Assembly: GCA_947259365.1 (NCBI GenBank)
Contig: CAMYMC010000032.1
Location: forward strand, 1-60,958
Length of the DNA: 60,958 nucleotides
Reading direction: 5' to 3'
Source: an uncultured Acidimicrobiaceae bacterium
GTDB lineage: Bacteria > Actinomycetota > Acidimicrobiia > Spongiisociales > UBA5794
The notes under the pieces were generated by a model. It saw only the letters and a program-made list of their open reading frames with translations. It did not search any database and was not told the origin of the DNA. The position numbers were made by a program, and so were the translations under genes. Shown here piece by piece: positions 25,379-34,379 of this stretch (positions are counted from its first letter, which is position 1; every line of letters starts with the position of its first letter).

Positions 25379-26004
25379 GAATCGTCATCGCGGACGACCA
25401 CCGCATCGTGCGAGACGGCATCCGCTGGATGCTGGTCAACGAGCCGAGCATCGAGATCGTGGGCGAAGCCGGTGACGGTCAATCTCTGCTCGCGCTGCTC
25501 GACGAGATCGAGGCGGACGTCGTTCTCCTCGACGTCCGCATGCCGGACATGACCGGTCTCGACACACTCGATCGCATCATCGAACGCGGGCACGAGGTCG
25601 CCGTGATGATGCTCACGATGTATGACGAGCCCGAGCTCGTATCGGCCGCGGTGGAGAGGGGTGCGCACGGCTACCTGCTCAAGAACGCCGATCGTGCCGA
25701 GCTGATCAGGGCGATTCACACGGTCGGCGAGGGCGGCTCGTTCCTCCAGAGCGAGCTCACCGGCTCGCTGCTACGTAGGCTGGCACAGGGCCCGGACGTC
25801 GAGACCCTCCCCGATCTCTCGGCCGCAGAGCGACGCATCCTCCAGTTCGTCGCCGGGGGCCGGGGAAACCGTGAGATTGCCGCAGAGCTGGAGATCACCG
25901 AGCCGGCCGTCAAGGCTGCCCTGCAGCGCATCTTCAAGAAGCTCCGTGTGGGCGGTCGATCCGAAGCCGTAGCAGTGGGGATGCGCCTCGGTCTGATCGA
26001 TTGA
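25375..26004 (+). CDS. NarL/LuxR-family response regulator
   Basis: A 209-residue regulator with a receiver (residues 1-120; acidic pocket IADDH, phospho-acceptor Asp53 or nearby in VVLLDVRMPDMTG, Lys in LLKNAD) and a C-terminal LuxR-type HTH (about 145-205; LSAAERRILQFVAGGRGNREIAAELEI in part, then EPAVKAALQRIFKKL). It is translationally coupled to the upstream kinase. Its likely targets are the divergent molybdoenzyme operon and the bc-complex operon downstream. A strong hairpin follows the stop codon. Confidence 0.92.
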   Translation: MRIVIADDHRIVRDGIRWMLVNEPSIEIVGEAGDGQSLLALLDEIEADVVLLDVRMPDMTGLDTLDRIIERGHEVAVMMLTMYDEPELVSAAVERGAHGYLLKNADRAELIRAIHTVGEGGSFLQSELTGSLLRRLAQGPDVETLPDLSAAERRILQFVAGGRGNREIAAELEITEPAVKAALQRIFKKLRVGGRSEAVAVGMRLGLID

Positions 26005-26007
26005 GCC

Positions 26008-26031
26008 GAACCGGGCCCTTCGGCCCGGTTC
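26008..26031 (+). terminator. GC hairpin terminator after the two-component operon
   Basis: A perfect 10-bp stem (GAACCGGGCC / GGCCCGGTTC) with a CTTC loop starts 4 bases after the stop of the response regulator. Further pairing extends the stem past a one-base bulge. There is no U-run, as is common for actinobacterial terminators. Confidence 0.7.
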
Positions 26032-26157
26032 CGGCTGACCGCGTGATGCCGGATTCCGCGTGCCATGGGCCCTATCACGGGGGCCGGGGCGAGTCATACG
26101 GTTACCGGGTATGGGTGTACAACGCTCGCGCGACTCGCGCCGACCCGGGGAGACATC

Positions 26158-27072
26158 ATGAAGAGGTTGAAATGGCTGGCTGTCGTCGCCGCATTCACGC
26201 TCGTCGCAGCGGCGTGCGGCGATGACGACGACGCGGATGCCACGACCACGGTTGCCACGACGGCTGTGACGACGACCGCCGCGACGACGGCGGCGCCGCC
26301 GGCGACCGAGGCGCCTCATGCGGAGGAGGAGCGTCATCTGGAGGCGCCGGTGGCGGCGATCGCGGTGGACGGCGACGCGTCTGATTGGGCCGGGATCGAG
26401 GGTCTGGACATGACCTTGGAGCCGATCGAGGGCGAGTCGGTCGAGGAGAAGTCCGCGTCGGTGTGGGCGGCCCACGACGGCGAGTACATGTATGTGCTGA
26501 TGACCGTCGAGGACGACTACGACTGGAGCGCGGAGGATCCCCACCTGTCGGGGTCACCGTCGGTGATGTGGGCGATCGAAGCAGCGGCCGGTCCCCACAT
26601 GGGAACCGAAGCCGAAGATGGTGAGGGCCCGTCGCTGGGGATGGTCGACATCTGGCACTGGGAGCTCGAGTGCGGCATCGGCGAGGACCAGGGGGGCGCG
26701 GTCTCCGACATCGATGAGGCCAAGCCGGGCAACGACCCGGGGTGTAACTTCGACGACGAGTTCGCCACCGACCCCGAGGAACGCTACGACGACGGCGACT
26801 CGGAGGGCCCGGCGGGGACCGGGGCCGAGAACAGCCTGCTGGGGGTGTTCACCCATACCAACCCGACGGCAGGCGCAGACGGCACCTGGACCTTCGAGAT
26901 GCGCCGGCCTCTCCAGACCGGTGACTCCCAGGACGTCCAGTTCGCCGTAGGCGCCACCGCCCTGATGGCGGTCGCCTACTGGGACGCCGACAACACCGAA
27001 GCCGGCTGGGACGACGCAGAACACGTCCAATCCTCAAACCAAGGCTGGATCGAAGTCACCCTCGCGAGTTAG
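26158..27072 (+). CDS. Haem-binding lipoprotein resembling ethylbenzene dehydrogenase gamma subunit (EB_dh domain)
   Basis: A 304-residue lipoprotein: signal peptide MKRLKWLAVVAAFTLVAAAC with lipobox Cys20, a Thr/Ala/Pro linker, then a domain with the traits of the EB_dh/cytochrome c-552-like family (gamma subunits of ethylbenzene, DMS and selenate enzymes, which bind one haem b): IAVDGDASDWAGI, an early YMYVLMTVEDDYDW strand pair, VDIWHWE, WTFEMRRPLQTGD and VAYWDADN near the end. The middle is strongly acidic. GGGGAGA precedes ATG 26158. Such subunits normally accompany type II molybdoenzymes, whereas the one encoded here is Psr-like; a role as electron carrier to the bc complex is inferred. 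Confidence 0.75.
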   Translation: MKRLKWLAVVAAFTLVAAACGDDDDADATTTVATTAVTTTAATTAAPPATEAPHAEEERHLEAPVAAIAVDGDASDWAGIEGLDMTLEPIEGESVEEKSASVWAAHDGEYMYVLMTVEDDYDWSAEDPHLSGSPSVMWAIEAAAGPHMGTEAEDGEGPSLGMVDIWHWELECGIGEDQGGAVSDIDEAKPGNDPGCNFDDEFATDPEERYDDGDSEGPAGTGAENSLLGVFTHTNPTAGADGTWTFEMRRPLQTGDSQDVQFAVGATALMAVAYWDADNTEAGWDDAEHVQSSNQGWIEVTLAS

Positions 27073-27112
27073 ACCAGCATGCGACAGGCGGACGGATAGA
27101 AGAGAGGCGGCG

Positions 27113-27325
27113 ATGAGTTGGGCATCCGCGGCCGCCCGGGCGCTGCTCATCGTCGCCTACTTCGCCGTTGCTTCCGTCTGGCTGCCCAGCGCTGTGCTCC
27201 GGGTCGGCGCCGTGACCCGAGCAGGGGAGACGCTCCAGGGCCTGCTCGGCAGCGGTGTCTGGCTCGCGGCGATGGCCGCCGGCATGTGGATGCTGCGGAC
27301 CGCCCAGCGCAAAGGCCGCATCTGA
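27113..27325 (+). CDS. Small two-helix membrane protein of the bc-complex operon
   Basis: A 70-residue protein with two transmembrane segments (about residues 7-27 and 45-62) and a basic tail RTAQRKGRI. GAGAGG lies five bases before the ATG. Its stop shares one base with the start of the flavoprotein gene (TGATG), so it is co-translated with it. I recognise no family. It mirrors the small two-helix protein of the divergent half of the island and could be an anchor for the soluble flavoprotein. Confidence 0.65.
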   Translation: MSWASAAARALLIVAYFAVASVWLPSAVLRVGAVTRAGETLQGLLGSGVWLAAMAAGMWMLRTAQRKGRI

Positions 27326-29151
27326 TGACGCAGCTCGGCTACTACGACGCCAACATCCCGTGCCTTGCGGCGTGCCCCGTCCACACCAACGCCGGGGCGT
27401 ACGTCGCCGCCATCGCGGACCGCGAGGACCGCACGGCGTACCTCACGGCACGGCTCCCCAACCCCTTCACGTCGGTCTGCGGACGGGTCTGCGCTGCGCC
27501 GTGCGAGGACGCGTGCCGGAGGGGCTCGATCGATCAGCCGATTGCGATCCGGGCGCTGAAACGCTTCGTGACCGAGCGCTACGGGGTCGAGTCGGGACCG
27601 CTCAACGAATGGGGACGGCCCATCCCGACCCTGGCCCACGATCGCAAGCAGCCGGTCGGCATCGTCGGCGGTGGCCCGGCTGGGCTCACTGCGGCACACG
27701 ACCTGCGGCTGTACGGGTATCCGGTCACCGTCTACGAGGCGACAGGCGAGCTCGGCGGCATGATGCGGCTCGGCATCCCGGAGTACCGGCTCGACCGCCG
27801 GCTGCTCCACACCGAGATCGACGCCATCCTGGCGCTCGGCGTGGAGGTGCAGTACGGCACGCGGGTCGGCGCCGACGTCACGCTGAGCCAGCTCCGCGAT
27901 CGTCACGATGCGCTCTTCCTCGCCTTCGGGGCGACCCTGGGCCAAGGTCTCGACATCCCGGGCCACGACGCCGACGGCGTCTTCCGGGCCATCGAGTTCC
28001 TCATCAACGTCAACGAGGGCTTCCACGTCGACATCGGCGACCGCGTCGTCGTCATCGGCGGCGGCAACGTGGCGATGGACGCAGCGCGGACGGCGATGCG
28101 GGCCTCGTTCTACGAGCAGGCGACGCGAGACCGCAGCGGTGTCGAAGAGCCCGGCGGGGAAAGCGCCGCGGCCATCACCGAGGCCGTCGACGTGGCCCGT
28201 TCGGCAGTACGGGCCGGCGCCACAGAGGTCACCGTCATCTCGCTGGAGAGCCGGGGGGAGATGCCAGCCGCGGAGTTCGAGATCGAAGAGGCCATCGAGG
28301 AGGGGATCCGGTTCGTCCACCGACGCGGTCCGCTCCACGTCGAGGTGCAAGACGGCGCGGTGACGGGCATCGCCACCGTCGGAGTGCGGTCGGTCTTCGA
28401 CGAGGCGGGCAGGTTCGCCCCCGTGTTCGAACCCGACGATGTGTCGCGAGTCGGCGCCGACACGGTGATCCTCGCCATCGGGCAGGCCGTGGACCTCGCC
28501 ACGCTCGGCGACGACGGTCCCGCGGTGAGCGGTCGCCGGACGATCGACGTGGATCCCGAGACGGGAAGGACGTCGATCGCGGGTATCTGGGCCGGAGGCG
28601 ACGCGGCCTACGGCCCCCGCAACCTCATCGACGCCGTCGCCGACGGCCGCAACGCCGCGGCCGACATCCATCGCTCCTTCGGCGGAACGGTGCCGGAGGA
28701 CGAGCCGGGCGTGATGATGCACCTCGAGGGCTTCCACCGGCTCCTCGACCGCTACGACAGGGTGCTCCGCCAGCGCGTGGGAACGTTGCCGACGGAGCGC
28801 CGCATCGGGTTGCGGGAGGTGGAGACCGGCTTCACCGAGGCCGATGCCCGGGCGGAAGCGGAGCGCTGCCTGCGGTGTTTCGCCAACATCCTTCTCGACA
28901 CGGGCAGGTGCGTGCTCTGTGGGCTCTGCGTCGATGTGTGCCCGTACGACCTCATCTCGATCGTGCCGGCAGCCGAACTCGGAGAGCCTGAGACCGCGGG
29001 CACGGCGCTGCTGCTCGACGAATCGCGGTGCATCCGGTGCGCGCTCTGTGTGGAGCGCTGCCCCACGAGGGCGCTCTCGATGGGCCTCTGGAGCGGGCGC
29101 AGCACGCTCCGGGCCGACGCTCGACCCGTTTCACTGACGGTGACGGCATGA
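27325..29151 (+). CDS. GltD-like FeS flavoprotein with C-terminal double ferredoxin domain
   Basis: A 608-residue oxidoreductase. The N-terminal domain has the GltD/NfnL-type cysteine sets (CLAACPVHT and [17 protein letters not shown]). FAD is bound by [16 protein letters not shown] (about residue 113) and NAD(P)H by [17 protein letters not shown] (about 242). The C-terminal 90 residues add two ferredoxin motifs, [12 protein letters not shown] (about 528) and [12 protein letters not shown] (about 568). No glutamate synthase large subunit is nearby. Overlapping stop/start codons tie it to the small membrane protein before it and to cytochrome b after it, so I infer an NAD(P)H/ferredoxin electron-entry or exit module attached to the quinone-bc chain. 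True glutamate synthesis is unlikely in this setting. Confidence 0.85.
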   Translation: MTQLGYYDANIPCLAACPVHTNAGAYVAAIADREDRTAYLTARLPNPFTSVCGRVCAAPCEDACRRGSIDQPIAIRALKRFVTERYGVESGPLNEWGRPIPTLAHDRKQPVGIVGGGPAGLTAAHDLRLYGYPVTVYEATGELGGMMRLGIPEYRLDRRLLHTEIDAILALGVEVQYGTRVGADVTLSQLRDRHDALFLAFGATLGQGLDIPGHDADGVFRAIEFLINVNEGFHVDIGDRVVVIGGGNVAMDAARTAMRASFYEQATRDRSGVEEPGGESAAAITEAVDVARSAVRAGATEVTVISLESRGEMPAAEFEIEEAIEEGIRFVHRRGPLHVEVQDGAVTGIATVGVRSVFDEAGRFAPVFEPDDVSRVGADTVILAIGQAVDLATLGDDGPAVSGRRTIDVDPETGRTSIAGIWAGGDAAYGPRNLIDAVADGRNAAADIHRSFGGTVPEDEPGVMMHLEGFHRLLDRYDRVLRQRVGTLPTERRIGLREVETGFTEADARAEAERCLRCFANILLDTGRCVLCGLCVDVCPYDLISIVPAAELGEPETAGTALLLDESRCIRCALCVERCPTRALSMGLWSGRSTLRADARPVSLTVTA

Positions 29152-29885
29152 GGAGACAGAGCCCGTTCCGAGAGAGCACGATCGGGCGGTCGATCTTCAG
29201 GTCGACCGAGCGGGAGACCACGCGCGACCGGGCGGCGGGCCATTGGGCGAGCTTCCTCCTCCACGTCTACCCAGTCAAGGTCCGCAGGCGGGAACTCGGG
29301 TTCCGGTACTCGTGGTACCTCGGGGTCATCTCCGCAGTGCTGCTCATCTCCCTCGTCGTGTCCGGCGTCTACCTCATGTTCTTCTACGTTCCCTCGCCGG
29401 CGTCAGCGTACGGGGACATCCAGAGCCTCCACACCGACGTCGCCTTCGGCCAGTTCATCCGCAACACCCACCGCTGGGCGGCCCACCTCATGGTGATCGC
29501 GGTCGCGGCGCACGCCGCCCGCGTCTTCTACCGAGGGGCCTACAAGCCGCCGCGCGAGTTCAACTGGGTGGTCGGTGTCGTCCTCCTCCTTCTCACCTTG
29601 CTGCTGTCGTTCACCGGGTACCTCCTGCCGTGGGACCAGCTCGCGTACTGGGCGGTCACGGTGGGAACGTCGATGGCGGACTTCGTCCCCATCTTCGGCG
29701 ACGTCATTCGCGAAACCCTTCTCGGAGGCACCCAGGTCGGCTCCGAAACGCTGCTGCGCTTCTACGTCCTTCACGTTGCGGTCCTGCCGCTGCTCGCTTT
29801 CGGCGTGCTCATGATCCACCTGTGGCGATGGCGGAAGGACTCGATGCTCGACATCGCCAATGACGAGGAGTTCGTCGATGAGTGA
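29148..29885 (+). CDS. Cytochrome b, N-terminal (dihaem) part of bc-type complex
   Basis: A 245-residue cytochrome b6-like protein with four transmembrane helices. The two pairs of haem ligands are visible: [17 protein letters not shown] in helix B and [18 protein letters not shown] in helix D. The quinone-site region [13 protein letters not shown] is present. A 45-residue basic N-terminal tail precedes the first helix. It starts inside the preceding flavoprotein stop (ATGA) and is followed by a separate subunit IV gene, so cytochrome b is split as in b6f-like complexes. Confidence 0.92.
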   Translation: MRRQSPFRESTIGRSIFRSTERETTRDRAAGHWASFLLHVYPVKVRRRELGFRYSWYLGVISAVLLISLVVSGVYLMFFYVPSPASAYGDIQSLHTDVAFGQFIRNTHRWAAHLMVIAVAAHAARVFYRGAYKPPREFNWVVGVVLLLLTLLLSFTGYLLPWDQLAYWAVTVGTSMADFVPIFGDVIRETLLGGTQVGSETLLRFYVLHVAVLPLLAFGVLMIHLWRWRKDSMLDIANDEEFVDE

Positions 29886-30399
29886 GCACGAGCCAGCCGT
29901 CCACGAGGGTCGCCGTGTCCTGGGTGTCGTGCCAGGCACGCCTCCGGTCGGAGAGCGGAAGGTGCCCGAGGACCAGGACCTCGTCATGGTCTGGCCGCAC
30001 CTCCTCGTCCGCCATGCTGTCGTGGCGATCGCCACGCTGCTCGCCGTGCTCGTCGTCTCGCTGCTCTTCGATGCGCCGTTGCGCGACCTCGCCAACCCGT
30101 TCGAGACACCGAACCCGGAGAAGGCGCCGTGGTACTTCGCCGCCCTCCAGGAGCTCCTGAGCCATTTCCACCCCCTCGTCGCCGGCGTGCTCGTTCCCAC
30201 CGCCGTCATCGTTGGTATGGCCGCGCTCCCCTACCTCGATCGTTCGCTCTACACCAGTCCCCGGTTCCGGAAGGTTGCGGTGTGGACCTTCACCTTGTTC
30301 CTGACGATCTGGTTCGTCCTCACGATCATCGGGTTCGCCTTCCGGGGGCCGAATTGGAGCTGGGTGTGGCCATGGCAGGAATGGCACGGTGAGCTATGA
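29878..30399 (+). CDS. Cytochrome b C-terminal part (subunit IV-like)
   Basis: A 173-residue membrane protein with three transmembrane helices (about residues 45-62, 95-115 and 135-155). The stretch [21 protein letters not shown] carries the PE-x-APWYF form of the conserved PEWY-like quinol-oxidation motif. It overlaps cytochrome b by 8 bp and the Rieske gene by 4 bp. Together with those it forms a menaquinol-cytochrome c reductase. Confidence 0.88.
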   Translation: MSEHEPAVHEGRRVLGVVPGTPPVGERKVPEDQDLVMVWPHLLVRHAVVAIATLLAVLVVSLLFDAPLRDLANPFETPNPEKAPWYFAALQELLSHFHPLVAGVLVPTAVIVGMAALPYLDRSLYTSPRFRKVAVWTFTLFLTIWFVLTIIGFAFRGPNWSWVWPWQEWHGEL

Positions 30400-30896
30400 A
30401 GCATGAGATTGGACGACGGCAATTCCTCGCCCGAGGCTGGAAGCTCGGTGCGCTGCTTGTCGGGGCCGCCGGCGCCTGGACATCGTGGGACGTCCTGCGA
30501 TCGCGAGCCGAGGCCGGCCTGGGCGGGGTCGTACGGGCCGCCCGCGTCGATGAGGTCCCGGCCGAGTCCACCATCTACATTCGCGCCGCGCAGACCTACC
30601 TCACCCGGCACGAGGACGAGGTCATCGCCCTCTGGCAGCGCTGTCCCCACCTTGGGTGCCGGGTTGCGTGGTGTGAGAGCTCCGGCCAGTTCGAGTGCCC
30701 GTGCCATGGTTCGACGTTCAACCGCATCGGTGAATACCGCAGCGGACCGTCGCCTACGGGCCTTCAGCCGTTCGGCGTTGGCGTCGTCGAGGATGAGGTC
30801 GAGGTCGACACCGGAGCCGTTGGGCGAGGCCCTCCACCCGGGGCCGAGACGATCGACGAACCGGTTCGCGGCCCGACATGCATTGAGGGGGCGTGA
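30396..30896 (+). CDS. Rieske [2Fe-2S] protein of bc-type complex
   Basis: A 166-residue protein with a Tat-type N-terminus (GRRQFLARGWKLGALLVG) that also serves as membrane anchor. The cluster ligands are in CPHLGC and CPCHGSTF (boxes I and II), with the expected disulfide cysteines. The C-terminal tail beyond the Rieske fold is acidic and about 30 residues long. Start and stop codons overlap both neighbours (ATGA, GTGA). Confidence 0.93.
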   Translation: MKHEIGRRQFLARGWKLGALLVGAAGAWTSWDVLRSRAEAGLGGVVRAARVDEVPAESTIYIRAAQTYLTRHEDEVIALWQRCPHLGCRVAWCESSGQFECPCHGSTFNRIGEYRSGPSPTGLQPFGVGVVEDEVEVDTGAVGRGPPPGAETIDEPVRGPTCIEGA

Positions 30897-31597
30897 GCAT
30901 GCGCGACGAGCCGGTAGATCGCGCCCTCGACGACTCGACGCATCGCTGGATGGTGAGCGGCCTCGTGCTCCTCGCGCTCTTCTTCCTCGCATTTCCGGCG
31001 TACCGTGCCTTCGAACCGGCCCAGCGCGCCGAGGCGCGAGAGCGCCAGCAAGCGAGCCTGGCGCTGCAGGGCTCTGACATCTTCGAGGTCAACTGCGCGT
31101 CGTGTCACGGCACCGACGGTCGCGGGGGCATCGCACCTGCGCTCGCCACGTCTCAATTCCTCGGCGCCGTCACCGATGAGCAGATCGTTCAGCTCATCTC
31201 CCACGGCATCCCTGGCTCGGAGATGGTCGCCTATTCGCTCGACAACGGGGGGCCCCTCACCGCGGAGCAGATCCGCGCCATCGCGGTGTTCCTGCGGTCG
31301 CTCGAGGAGAACGCCGCCGACAACCCGAGCTGGCGGTATCCGCTCGCGGCGGAAGGCCTCACCGGTCGTGACATCTTCCTCCTCGGCTGCGCTCGCTGCC
31401 ACGGCGTCAACCTCGAAGGCACCGAGGAGGCGCCGGCCCTCGGCCCTGGATCGGACGCCGAGGAGGAATCGGACGGGCGCCTCGCCAGACGGATCGCCGA
31501 GGGAGGAGACGGCATGCCCCGTTTCAGCGGGACGCTCGGCGACGAGCAGATCGAACTGCTGATCGAGTACATCCGGAGCGTCCAGGGAGCCGGCTGA
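30893..31597 (+). CDS. Membrane-anchored dihaem cytochrome c
   Basis: A 234-residue protein with one N-terminal transmembrane helix (about residues 17-35) and two class I cytochrome c domains with CASCH (about 67) and CARCH (about 165) haem sites. Likely distal Met ligands are in SEMVAYS and DGMPRFSG. It replaces cytochrome c1 as the electron acceptor of the bc complex and could pass electrons to the lipoprotein haem or copper carriers in this region. GTG 30893 overlaps the Rieske stop as GTGA. It is the last gene of the operon. Confidence 0.9.
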   Translation: MSMRDEPVDRALDDSTHRWMVSGLVLLALFFLAFPAYRAFEPAQRAEARERQQASLALQGSDIFEVNCASCHGTDGRGGIAPALATSQFLGAVTDEQIVQLISHGIPGSEMVAYSLDNGGPLTAEQIRAIAVFLRSLEENAADNPSWRYPLAAEGLTGRDIFLLGCARCHGVNLEGTEEAPALGPGSDAEEESDGRLARRIAEGGDGMPRFSGTLGDEQIELLIEYIRSVQGAG

Positions 31598-31639
31598 CGC
31601 CGGGCCGCGCAGCCGAACCGTCGATCGGGACGAGTCCCG

Positions 31640-32896
31640 CTATGCCGACCCCCGGTTCCCCGACCAGCCGGACTCGCGCCGCAGACCATCGCCGACCCTC
31701 GCCGCGGCGATGGCGACGAATCCGGCGACGACGAGCCACGACGCCGTGTAGCCGCCGCTGACGTCGAGGATGAGCCCGAAGACGGGTGGGGACAGCACGA
31801 TGGCGAGCTGGTTCCCGGTCATCGCCAGGGCGAGCGTCAGGCCGACGGCGCGTCTCGGTGCGATCTCGGCGACGTGGACCACCCACGGGCCGTACCAGCC
31901 GAACGCGAAGAAGCCGAACGCCGCCGAGAACACGACGAGTCCGGAGACGGCGAGGTCGGTCGGCAGCAGGGGCGCCGCCGCAGCCCCGATGGCCGTCATG
32001 CCCATCCCGGCGACGATCGGGACGAGCCGCCCTCCCGAGGTCCGGTCGCTCCACGCCGCCAGCACCACCCGCCCCGCGGTGCCGGCCATTTGCGCCGCGA
32101 ACAGCATCCAGGCGCCGGTTGTCACCGCGAGCCCGTGGACGTCGCGCAGAAACAGGATGAGGTAGCTGATGATGGCGAGCTGGGCGCTCACCATCCCGAG
32201 CCCGGCCCACATCGCGGTGCGCACCGGCCGCTCCCGCAGCAGCGATCGCACCTCGGTGCGGAGGCGGTACCCGCTCCGGTCGGGCGCGACCGGGGGATGG
32301 CGATCGACGATGCCGAACAGCACCCCGCCGGCAGCGGCGACGGCTGCTGCGGTGAGGAGGGCGGCGCGTAGACCGGAGCGATCCGCGAGGGCGGGAAGCA
32401 CCGCAGCGGCAACGGCACCGCCGAGGGGCAGCCCCATCTGCCGGATCCCCATCGCCAGGCCCCGCTCCCGGGCGGAGAACCACAGCGAGACGACCTTGCT
32501 CCCACCCGGCTGGGACGTGGTGTAGCCGGCGCCGCCGACGACGAGGGCGGCGAGGAGGAGCGGGTACGAACCCACATAGGCGGCGGCCACCATCCCGGCG
32601 GCGAGGAGCAGGGCGCCGCCGGTGATGATGGGACGCTCGGAGTGATGGTCGAGCAGCCGGCCCACCCCGAGCAGGGCGAAGAGCGGGGTGATGGCGATGG
32701 CGGTGACGACGAGGCCGGTCGCGGCGCCACCGAGGTCGTAGGCGTCCTGGAAGAACGCGGCGAGCGCGCCGACACCGAGGAAGAGGAACGCCGTGCTCGC
32801 TTGGGCGAGGGTGGCGGCGGAGAGGACGACCCACCGGTACCCGGGGGTGCCGCCGGTTCCGGGTTCGCGACCCTGCCCGTCTCCCGGCCCGGTCAA
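31640..32896 (-). CDS. MFS transporter at the end of the Liv operon
   Basis: A 418-residue permease with twelve predicted transmembrane helices and MFS signatures (GRLLDHHSERP loop 2-3, GIRQMGLPLGGA in helix 5). The pattern resembles CynX/NimT and oxalate/formate-type members; the substrate is not predictable. Its ATG overlaps the stop of the preceding ABC ATPase gene (ATGA), so it is part of the same transcript and may handle the same or a related compound. Confidence 0.85.
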   Translation of the reverse strand: MTGPGDGQGREPGTGGTPGYRWVVLSAATLAQASTAFLFLGVGALAAFFQDAYDLGGAATGLVVTAIAITPLFALLGVGRLLDHHSERPIITGGALLLAAGMVAAAYVGSYPLLLAALVVGGAGYTTSQPGGSKVVSLWFSARERGLAMGIRQMGLPLGGAVAAAVLPALADRSGLRAALLTAAAVAAAGGVLFGIVDRHPPVAPDRSGYRLRTEVRSLLRERPVRTAMWAGLGMVSAQLAIISYLILFLRDVHGLAVTTGAWMLFAAQMAGTAGRVVLAAWSDRTSGGRLVPIVAGMGMTAIGAAAAPLLPTDLAVSGLVVFSAAFGFFAFGWYGPWVVHVAEIAPRRAVGLTLALAMTGNQLAIVLSPPVFGLILDVSGGYTASWLVVAGFVAIAAARVGDGLRRESGWSGNRGSA

Positions 32897-33627
32897 CGGG
32901 CGCCGAGGAAGGCGCGTCGCACCTCGGGGTTGTCGATCAGCTCCTGCCCGGTGCCGGTGTAGGTGTTCTGGCCCAACTCGAGGACGTAGCCGCGGTGGGA
33001 CGTCTCGAGTCCCTGGCGGGCGTTCTGCTCGATCATGAGGATCGTGAGCCCGATCTCGGCGTTGAGACGCTCGATGTGGTCGAAGATCATCCGGGTGATC
33101 GACGGGGCAAGGCCGGCCGAGGGCTCGTCCATCATGATGAGCTTCGGTTCCAGCAGCAGGGCCCGCCCGATCTCGAGCATACGCTGCTCGCCGCCGCTCA
33201 TCGTCCCGATGCGCTGCCTGGCCCGTTCGGCGAGCCGGGGGAAGAGACCGAAGATGACGTCGATGCGCTCCCGGATCCGCGCCCGGTCCTTCTCGAGGAA
33301 CATGCCCATCTCGAGGTTTTCGAGCACCGTCATCTGGGGGAACACGCTACGGAGCTGCGGCACGATTGCGATGCCGGAGCGGAGCACGTCTTGCGGGGCG
33401 AAGTTGGTGATCTCACCGCCGTCGAAGCGCACCAATCCCTTACGCACCTTGATGAGCCCGTAGATGGCCCGGAACACCGTCGACTTCCCCGCGCCGTTGG
33501 GCCCGATGACGCACACGATCTCCCCGGGATGCACCTCGAGATCGACCCCGCGGAGGATGTCGAAGTCGAGGTAGCCGGCGTAGAGGTCTCTGACCTCCAA
33601 CAGTGCGGGAGCGGTGGAGGCCGTCAT
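32893..33627 (-). CDS. livF: Branched-chain amino-acid-type ABC transporter ATPase LivF
   Basis: A 244-residue ATPase with Walker A GPNGAGKST, Q-loop IVPQLRSVF, signature TMSGGEQRMLEIGRAL, Walker B LIMMDEPSAGLAP and the LivF-typical QNARQGLETS region with H-loop position replaced near MIEQNA (normal for LivF). It powers uptake with LivG. The ATG at 33627 overlaps the LivG stop. The longer upstream frame is shadow. Confidence 0.93.
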   Translation of the reverse strand: MTASTAPALLEVRDLYAGYLDFDILRGVDLEVHPGEIVCVIGPNGAGKSTVFRAIYGLIKVRKGLVRFDGGEITNFAPQDVLRSGIAIVPQLRSVFPQMTVLENLEMGMFLEKDRARIRERIDVIFGLFPRLAERARQRIGTMSGGEQRMLEIGRALLLEPKLIMMDEPSAGLAPSITRMIFDHIERLNAEIGLTILMIEQNARQGLETSHRGYVLELGQNTYTGTGQELIDNPEVRRAFLGAR

Positions 33628-34379
33628 GCGCCGAAGTACGCCTCGATGACGGCCTCGTTCGCCATGACCTCTTGCGGGGTCCCCTCGGCGAGCTTCTCTC
33701 CGTAGTTGAGGACGTAGACCCGGCTGCACATGTCGGCGATGAAGCGCATGTCGTGCTCGACGACGAGGAATGCCTTCCCCTGCTCGGTGTTGAGCGCTCG
33801 GATCCTGTCCTTGATCGTCTCCACGAGCGTCGGGTTGACCCCCGAGGCCGCCTCGTCGAGGAGGATGAGGTCGGGATCGGGCATGAGCGCCATCCCCAGC
33901 TCGAGCAAGCGCCGCTGGCCACCGGAAAGGGTGCCGGCGGGACTGTCGGTGAGGTGCTCGAGCGTGAGGAACTCGATGAGACGCCTCGCCTGGCCCTCGG
34001 TGTCGGGGTGACTGGGACGGAGCTGGTTCCACAGCGACTCCCCCCGCCACTGGCGGGACACGAGCAGGTTCTCCAACACGGTGAGCTTGCGGTACACCCG
34101 GATGACCTGGAACGTCCGGGCCATGCCGAGGTGGGCGACCCGGTGCGGCTTGAGGCGTGTGATCTCGACACCCTTGAAGAACACCCGGCCACCGTCGATG
34201 GGCTGGACCCGGCTCAGGCAGTCGAACAGCGTCGTCTTGCCGCTCCCGTTGGGCCCGATGAGGCCGACGATCTCACGCGGATAGACGACGAAGTCGACGT
34301 CGTTGACCGCGATGAGGCCGCCGAAGCGCTTGGTGACGCTGCGGCCCTCGAGGAGCGGCTCGGTGGCGATCGCGGTCAC
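33624..34379 (-). CDS. livG: Branched-chain amino-acid-type ABC transporter ATPase LivG
   Basis: A 251-residue ATPase with Walker A GPNGSGKTT, the LivG-type long insert after RTFQVIRVYRKLTVLENL, signature LSGGQRRLLELGMAL, Walker B LILLDEAASGVNP and H-loop VVEHDMRFI. GTG 34379 overlaps the LivM stop (GTGA). Confidence 0.93.
   Translation of the reverse strand: MTAIATEPLLEGRSVTKRFGGLIAVNDVDFVVYPREIVGLIGPNGSGKTTLFDCLSRVQPIDGGRVFFKGVEITRLKPHRVAHLGMARTFQVIRVYRKLTVLENLLVSRQWRGESLWNQLRPSHPDTEGQARRLIEFLTLEHLTDSPAGTLSGGQRRLLELGMALMPDPDLILLDEAASGVNPTLVETIKDRIRALNTEQGKAFLVVEHDMRFIADMCSRVYVLNYGEKLAEGTPQEVMANEAVIEAYFGA

Noticed and set aside
27325..29151. Annotation as glutamate synthase small subunit
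   Set aside because: The domain similarity is real, but no large subunit is adjacent, a ferredoxin domain is added, and it is translationally coupled to cytochrome b.
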